From assembly GCF_001625215.2 (NCBI RefSeq), contig NC_030386.2, positions 12,259,741-12,323,740 of the forward strand: 64,000 nt of DNA. Direction: 5' to 3'. Source of the DNA: Daucus carota subsp. sativus. Taxonomy: Eukaryota > Streptophyta > Magnoliopsida > Apiales > Apiaceae. The translations under genes and the position numbers were made by a program. Positions 57,559-64,000 of the stretch are shown piece by piece. The notes under the pieces were generated by a model that saw nothing but the letters and a program-made list of their open reading frames with translations, did not search any database and was not told the DNA's origin. Position 1 is the stretch's first letter, and every line of letters begins with the position of its first letter.

Positions 57559-58137
57559 TGTTTTAACCAGATTTTGTGAGTTAAATGCCAAGCTAATATA
57601 ACGATATAAGCGAATCAAAATAAAGTGCGATAAAGTAAATAAGACGAAAGATTGGTGACGCGGAAAACCCTTGTGAGGTAAAAACCGCGGGTGGGCTCGG
57701 CCCAGCCAGAAAGATAATTCACTAAGTTGAAAAGTAGGTTACAATGTATACTGTAAGTGTTGGATGCTAATCATCTGATCCTCTACTTTGATATATCTCA
57801 GCCCTATTTATACACAAGTCTTCAGCTTTGAATATTATTGTTGCCGTTATACTGCCTAAACTTTCTCCACGTACCCTTCAAAGTCTCTCACTTCTGTTAC
57901 AACCGAAGCTTGTACTTATCCCTATATTTATGCTAGCCAACGACTGATTCCTCACAACATGTCACTCACGTGCCCCAAGCATCCTTGCTTCCCGCAGTCC
58001 TTGTCATGTCTTTTCATCACGTCGTCTTCGTCATGCTGCAGGTGTCAGGCCATGTACAAAACTTGACGTCATAACATTAGCCCCATGATTTTCTAATTAA
58101 TTATTTCACGTAGTATCTGTAAATTTCGGATATAACA
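57559..58137 (-). repeat. 5' LTR of the gypsy-type element
   Basis: 579 bp; right end GATATAACA precedes GTATC. In element orientation it is the promoter LTR, with 'ctatttatacacaag' (about 57804) as a region to search for the TATA element on either strand. Confidence 0.95.
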
Positions 58138-58142
58138 GTATC

Positions 58143-61066
58143 TAATTGCACGTAATATATACTTATATTTCAAATTTTTTTAAAAATAATTGCTTCTGAA
58201 ACAAAATCATTAACCTCACCATGCACTCTCTTATATAGTATTCATAACATATTTTTTGTTTAGACTATTCATTAGAGTGATATACTGATGATGTGTTTGA
58301 CTCAACACAAGATGCTCTAGTTGTTGATGAGCAAATTTCAATGAACTCGACTTGTTGAGAGAATGATTTCAGAGACGGTATTATTGCTTTTTCCATCTCT
58401 GATTCTTATGAGAGAATGCAGATGAACAGCAAATATCTCAAATTTATAAACATCATTTCTTCTTTAGAGGTAGATTGTATGTACACTATCCGTTACATTC
58501 TTATTTACTGTAACAAGTAGAGTTTCTCCGTTTTGACTATCTCTAAGGTGAAAGTTGGGATGTTTTCCGAATTTGGGTTTATAGTCCAGGATAAATATTG
58601 TTGGTTTTCAGCTGTATGACTATCTAGAAAAACAGACTGGTTAAGTTTCAAACTACATGAAGAGATATAAATGCATTTTTAATGTTAGAGAATCCGTGAT
58701 AAGGAAATTTCATTGAAAAACCTCACCACTTCAAACACAAATACGAGACAAAACAAGACTCTCTCTATATTATATGTGTGTGTGTGTGTTTCTATGTCTC
58801 TCTCTCTGTGCGCGCGTGTGTATATTTATATGCATACACACACACACACACACATACATACATACATACATACAGACCTATAATCACATGTAAGTCACTC
58901 CCAGATTGATTATAGTTAAAAGTTTTGACTTTAAGAAGTGGAACAGTGGACTTGGCAAAGCTATGAGAAGATGATCCTTAGAGATGTTCTCAAGACTTAA
59001 CTTGGAACAGATGTCTTGATTTGACTTGCTTAATTTCACGACTTCGTACGTGTTGATAGGAGTGAACACGGGTTGGGTTGGCCAGGTTAGTGGCAAAATT
59101 AAACCAGCTCGATATAATCGGTTTATAAAAAATTTAACCTGTTAACCCTGAAAAATATTTCCAACTCAACCCCATTATTCGTACGTCAGGTTAGGTCATG
59201 TAGGGTCCGGTTTATCGAGTTTAAAATAAGAATGTATCGTTGATTTTAGTCTGCATGCATCATAACTGTCAGTAGCTCTTTTACTTGATCTAATCTTAAA
59301 CCTGTGAGTAATATTATGAAAATATTAGATAGATTTATAGGTAATGCAGATTGGTTGGTTACACATACAGAATCAAAGGTTTATGGTAAAAAATAGACGA
59401 ATAATGGACCACAATTCAATTATTCTCAATGTTCCTGTTGATCTTGTGAAATTTGGAAAACCTTTTTAATTTTTTAATCTAGCACCGGGACTAAAGCTTG
59501 GAACACACCAGTGACTGGTCACCCAATGACTGTCATGCAAATTAATTGAAGCTTGTAAAGGAGTTCATTTGTCTTAATAAATTGAGAGGTAATCTATATT
59601 ATAATATTGCTCTTGCTAGAGCTAAATTAGCTGACATATAAAGGAGGAATTCTTGGGACACTGCCAGCACAGGGCAACCTAAGAACTAAACTAAATGTTC
59701 ACATATGTTACGTTCATATACTGAGCTATTTTAAATTTTAGTTGTTTACTTATTGAAACTCCAGTTGTAAGACTGATAACTTACTATATAAACTATCATA
59801 AACAAATGCTAGACTGAATTAACATATAAGTGGACTAATATAAACGGGTTGGGTTGGGTTGGATGAGGTCTAATGATTTAAAAATCCTTACCCAACCGAA
59901 TCTATTCTAAGTTAATAAAAATCGAAATCAACTATTTTTCGATTATGAACAATTCGGTTTGTTCGGTCTTAAATAAGACGGGTTGGGTTGGTTTGGCGGG
60001 TTAATCAGTTTTTTATTCACTCATACCTATTGACGCTTTGTGCACTCATCTAATTCACAAGCTATCAAATTTCATGTTGCCTTTATCTGATAACATGATC
60101 AGCCAATTCCCAATTAGTTATGCTTTAGGTGTTAATTATATATAATCCTAGGATGTCGGTTAGTTATGCTTCAGGTGTTGATTATATATAATCCCAGTAA
60201 ACAAGACTCTTCTGCAATTCAACTGAATAAGAAATAATTCTGCAACTCCACAAGTCTTTGAACTTTATTTTTCACCATATGACTACTAGTCTCAAAGTGA
60301 CATAGAAGAGAGTTGAATACGTCACTACCATATTCTCAATTTAATTCATTTTGTGTAATGTTGGTTAAATTCATCTAGAATAGTAACCGCTGACTTAATG
60401 ACTTCGACAAGTTTGGAAAATATATTGTATTAACATATATCACGAGGTTGCTACAAATCTTACTCATAAGTCGGCTACAACTACAAGACAACAAATCACC
60501 ACACACAAATTTGCAAGGCAATTCTCTCAATCTACCTTGACTATTGATTGCAAATCTATCGTGACAACTCATTGCAGATTGTTTGTGGTGGTTTGAACAA
60601 TTACGATATTTATTGCCCGTTTCAATTACAATGGAGTTACAATAATGCACCCTTGAATATGTAAAACAGACTACTAATCAATCCAATGACTATATTACTA
60701 ACTAAAATCCTTAAAAAAAAATCTCTCAGTTCTCTATGTTTTCAGTTGCCTAATATATACACCAAGAATCCAATTAGAAACGCCAACCTAATTAAAATTA
60801 AGGCAAGCCGAAAGCTCACCCACATATAGCCTTTGTGCCTAGGCAATGTCTAGAGAAGCATGGCCAAATATAAGATGCTGTACGGGGATCAATTTTAGCA
60901 TGCATGTACATGTAAAAAGGCCTAAACACACACCTGACAGTATCTTGTTTTGCAGAGTGAATGAATATATTAAAAAAGCCTTTCATTTGACAAGGAAACT
61001 ATTTTTTCCACCCCTGGGGATACTCATTCACATTGCCACCCCATCCAAACGTCCCCTAAATTGTTT
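58143..61066. other. Repeat-rich spacer between the LTR element and GIP1-like copy B
   Basis: Holds microsatellites (TG)n, (CA)n and (TACA)n at about 58773-58875; a possible hAT-like segment with 'gggttgggttgg' near both ends (about 59058-60031; left 'taggagtgaacacggg', right inverted 'taggtatgagtgaa') without a clear 8-bp duplication; a 46-bp tandem duplication at 60114-60206; and the TFIIIC intron-like segment at about 60630-60990. No gene is recognised. Confidence 0.55.
60630..60990 (-). repeat. Diverged copy of TFIIIC intron 1 sequence
   Basis: Collinear matches with 29593-30380: 'gcacccttgaatatgta' and 'ctactaatcaatcca', 'acaccaagaatccaatta', 'cgccaacct', 'gcctttgtgcctaggcaatg', 'atggccaa', and 'gagtgaatgaatat(a/g)ttaaa' with 'aagcctt'. 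About 430 bp of the intron is missing in the middle. Same relative orientation as the TFIIIC gene. No TFIIIC exon sequence is present. Confidence 0.85.
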
Positions 61067-61448
61067 TGAGATTATTTATCAGAAAAACAGACTACTGAAA
61101 AATTGAGGGCAGACTTATAACCCCAAGAGCCAGCTCTGACCTGATAAACCTCCAAAACAATTTAACCATTTGAAGAAATATTTTCAGTCGGGCTATAAAA
61201 ACATAGGGCCTAACTTATAAACCAAAGCCTGCTCTAATCCTAATAAACTTGCATACAACCATATAAAGGTTGACATACCGTCCCGTGAATCACAGATATA
61301 AACCAGCACGGACCAAACACAACTCAATGTATTGATTTGTAGATTAAGTTTTCTTTTGAGGAAAAAAGGGGCAAAGAGAGGAGAGAGGACTTCCACAGAT
61401 AATCAGCTCCATCCCTTTTAATAAAATTTTCATGGATTAAAAAGGCCT

Positions 61449-64000
61449 TCAGAAGTTCCCTGTCCAATTCATGTGGCCCAGCTGAGGTTGCTGAAAGGCA
61501 TTAACTTGGGCTGCTGGCCCCCCTGCAGCCAATCCAACTCCAACATTACCGCTCACAGCAGGATGATGCTGACTGGGGATTCCAGCAGGTTGTGGAGTAT
61601 GGTACATGCCCGGAAATTGAATGTGAGAAGATTGTGCTGCTGCATTAAACGAGGCGTGACTGGTATGGGATGGCAAATATGCAGCATGAGGTGTTTGTCC
61701 AGTCATATTGTAGTATGAACCTGATTGCATAGTAGGTAGGTCCCTCGGATTCATCCATATCTCAGAAGTCTCAGCCTGCCGAAGATCAAGTAATCAGGCA
61801 CCATAAACAATCCACTATTCATACACTTTTTCGGAAACAAATAATAAAGTAAATTATACTAACCTTACAAAAAAAGAAGTAAATTGAACTAAGATAGCAC
61901 AGCAAATAAACAGAATTAAAAGGCAACAGGAGGGATCATCAGACTGTTATCATTACTTCATTAGTGATGGCATAGTTCTATGGATAATGGAGCTTGAAGC
62001 TAGCCATTCAGGTGAAGGCCACTACGCCGAGATAAGATAATAGTGAAGAACTGACGATACCACCATGACATAATTCATTGATATAAAAGAGCTTGACCCT
62101 ATTGCAGCAAGATAGACTAAACAAGCACCGATATCACAATACGAGTCTATTTATCAAGTTGCTTTTGTTGTATTATGAACAGATGCAGAAAGAACAGAAT
62201 TAAATAATGTAATGAAAAACGCTCACCTGTGGATTTGGAACATAAAGATTCCCATCTTTGTACTTCAGCCTAGACGAGTCTTCAAGTCCTGTTGCACTAC
62301 CAGTAGGAGCATTGATAGGATAACCATTTGGATTAGTGAAGTTACCAAACCCAGTTGGGCTACCAGTGGGGACTGGTTTGAACTGCTGGATTCCATACTT
62401 GACCCCACTTCCAGGCAGATGGGAGCTACCTCCGGGCATCAGTAAGTAACTGTTGCCGCTCGATGGATGAGGATAGGAAGGGTTACTAGTATAGCCTGCT
62501 GGCACAGCCATTGGTGGAACATAAACTGGGGAGAGGAATTGACGATATGGCATAATATTAGCATAATGAGAAAGATGAACTTGCGGGTACATCTGCGCCA
62601 ACTGCGGCTGTTGCACCATGGCTACCGTGGACGATGGGATGTTATTTACTGTATGTGAGCTTATTGCCTGCAACCATACAGACAGAAAGGAAGAAGCAAT
62701 CAAGAGCTAGATTTGTCATGCCCATATGTGCAAGAGATATAAACGAGATGAGAATTTTGAAAGTAAAAGTGAACTAAGTGTTACCTCCTGAGGAAACTGC
62801 ATACTTTGCACCCTTGCAGTTTCATCGACTGATGATCTAAAATACGGAATATCATACATACTCTGAGGATCATAAGACTGTATACAGACAACCACAAAAC
62901 AGTATGTCAGACTGAGATTGGAAATCAAAGGCAGGTTTACAAAAATTCTACGTATATGTGAACATAGCCTAGGGAGATGCAAAAACTACTTGACCCTACA
63001 CACAAGTAACCTGAAAAACATATTTATTGGAATTAAGTTAACCAGAACAGGATGCATGGATATAAGAACTGTGTATCACTTCCAGAGATTTTATGACCAG
63101 CAAGGACCAATACCAGCACTGAGATCATTGTTTTTGGTAAGTTGCAGTTATTGCGAATTTTCCTGTTTATAAACCAGTTATTTCCCATGTTCCCATTTTA
63201 TAGCTGGCTTAGTTTTCAACTTTTCATTTAGCCCGTATGATTAAGGTGTCAGTTGATTTATCTTTGAAAACTCCTGTCCTTCCCATCTATTCAGCAAATT
63301 GGATAGCTCGAGGTAGCTATTCTACTTTAAGAAAACAACCTAGTTTTTAATTGTCTTGTACTTAATTTATTTGTATTATTCTACCATTTGTTTGTCCGGC
63401 ATCAATAAGTTGATACCAATGTAGAAAATAAATAGCAACATTGTTCACATTTTATTAGGTAATACGATTAATTAGTTAATAGAACATTATACGGTTTTCC
63501 TAGTGTGTGCCCATGGGCACATGCTAAGCGCGGAATTTTATATGTTTGACTCATTTTTATTGGCTCTCATATCTTAATAATAGTGGACCCCCCTGCATAT
63601 ACAACCACCACTCCAATCAAAAACTCCCAAACATATAAAGTTTCGCGCTTAGCATGTGCCCAAGGGCACACACTAGACAAACCCATTAAATTACATTTTT
63701 CGTGAGACAGTTCACTTTAGAAACAAGTACAAACATTATAAACACCAAAGTGCAAACCCAATAGAATAGCATACAATATGTAACAAACTCATTTATGGTA
63801 CTCACAGAAAAAATTGGTAACTGGGAAGGATCCTGGTGCTGTTGTGACTGAGATGAAGTGTGAGACTGACTGTTATCACGTACCAATTCAACCTCTGCTT
63901 TCTTGTCCATATCCTGAGTACCTGAAGATTCTATCCTACTGGTCAATTGCTGTTCAGATACTGCTGCAGATGCAGGGGAACTGCTACCAGAATTGCGAAC
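61449..64000 (-). CDS. GIP1L: GBF-interacting protein 1-like, copy B (3' part; runs off the window)
   Basis: Second GIP1-like copy. Visible exons (minus): exon 7 end 64000-63806, exon 8 62877-62785, exon 9 62667-62227, exon 10 61775-61449 with the stop. Lengths of exons 8-10 equal copy A exactly and splice sites are kept. Only few residues differ: in exon 10 'AVGGN' versus 'AVSGN'; in exon 9 'ANMMP/ANIMP', 'PTVSA/PTGSA' and 'KDVNL/KDGNL'; in exon 8 'VQSLQ/VQSMQ'; exon 7 has about eight changes. No stop or frameshift is seen, so it could be functional if its 5' half exists. The GIP1_N domain would lie outside the window. Confidence 0.9.
61846..62069. mobile_element. 224-bp insertion in copy B intron, flanked by ATAAT
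   Basis: Copy A reads 'acaaataattcatt' without interruption (about 43538). Copy B has 224 extra bp between two ATAAT copies (61841-61845 and 62070-62074). The insert lacks TG...CA or inverted ends, so its class is unknown. Deletion from copy A between short repeats is an alternative. Confidence 0.6.
63492..63684. mobile_element. MITE with ~38-bp inverted repeats inserted in copy B intron 7
   Basis: The arms share 'ctagtgtgtgccc', 'gggcacatgctaagcgcg' when inverted; ends are GGTTTT and GGGTTT. Copy A carries the empty site 'acattatattacattttt'. Flanking 'cattata' and 'cattaaa' form an imperfect 7-bp target duplication. 193 bp, non-coding. Confidence 0.85.

Larger units (their letters stand above)
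53797..58137 (-). mobile_element. Ty3/gypsy-type non-autonomous LTR retrotransposon
   Basis: Two 579-bp LTRs (53797-54375 and 57559-58137) begin TGTTTTAACC and end GATATAACA. The 5-bp target duplication GTATC is exact (53792-53796 and 58138-58142). By eye the LTRs differ at six positions, about 1%. The primer-binding site beside the right LTR (57541-57557, minus strand 'ttggcgccgtctgtggg') shows minus orientation. The 3.18-kb interior keeps the gag start (57520-56999) and a C-terminal integrase piece (54601-54401) but no protease, reverse transcriptase or RNase H, so it depends on a partner. Confidence 0.95.
61067..64000. repeat. Segmental duplication, copy B (partner 42769-45240)
   Basis: Collinear with copy A including downstream sequence, exons 10-7 and introns; continues past the window. 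Two insertions absent from copy A mark it. Confidence 0.95.

Noticed and set aside
59058..60031. Possible ~970-bp hAT element with 'gggttggg' motifs
   Set aside because: Ends only loosely match and the 8-bp flanking duplication is not convincing; mentioned only as spacer content.

Overview
The window is nuclear DNA of a eudicot plant. It carries intron-rich genes with plant GT-AG splice sites, plant-only protein families (BIG GRAIN 1-like, GBF-interacting protein 1-like), AT-rich spacers, and many plant transposon types (MITEs, Helitron, copia, gypsy, LINE, FAR1-type). The species cannot be fixed from sequence alone; an asterid is a guess.

Layout. 1-4.3 kb: degenerate tandem repeats, G-rich minisatellites and a broken FAR1-type transposase exon. 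4.4-7.3 kb: two MITEs in TA-rich sites and a Helitron with a 110-bp minisatellite. 8.5-11.3 kb: complete ATG12 (minus strand, 5 coding exons, 95 aa). 11.3-18.9 kb: repeat-rich spacer with a LINE fragment and its target-site duplication, an orphan ankyrin exon, a dead copia integrase and a cluster of 17-bp palindromes. 19.2-30.8 kb: a complete 17-exon gene (minus strand, 1868 aa) for the B-block binding subunit of TFIIIC. 32.3-33.7 kb: subtilase pseudogene. 36.9-38.3 kb: a long inverted-repeat element with a hAT-type element nested in one arm. 39.15-40.17 kb: single-exon BIG GRAIN 1-like gene (minus strand). 43.1-53.4 kb: complete 10-exon GIP1-like gene (minus strand, 846 aa), with Stowaway-like MITEs, a nested solo LTR and an internal tandem duplication in its introns. 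53.8-58.1 kb: a 4.34-kb gypsy-type LTR element with a GTATC target duplication. 60.6-61.0 kb: a diverged stray copy of TFIIIC intron 1. 61.1-64.0 kb: a second GIP1-like copy that runs off the right edge.

All intact genes lie on the minus strand but are functionally unrelated: autophagy conjugation (ATG12), RNA polymerase III initiation (TFIIIC), auxin-linked growth (BIG GRAIN 1-like) and a regulator that interacts with bZIP factors (GIP1-like). There is no operon-like logic. The splice models were built by hand; every exon junction keeps frame and uses GT-AG, and protein lengths fit their families. I did not find a convincing new multi-gene system. The most unusual items are the palindrome cluster at 17.85-18.25 kb, the nested transposon structures, and the duplication that placed GIP1-like exons next to a copy of TFIIIC intron sequence.
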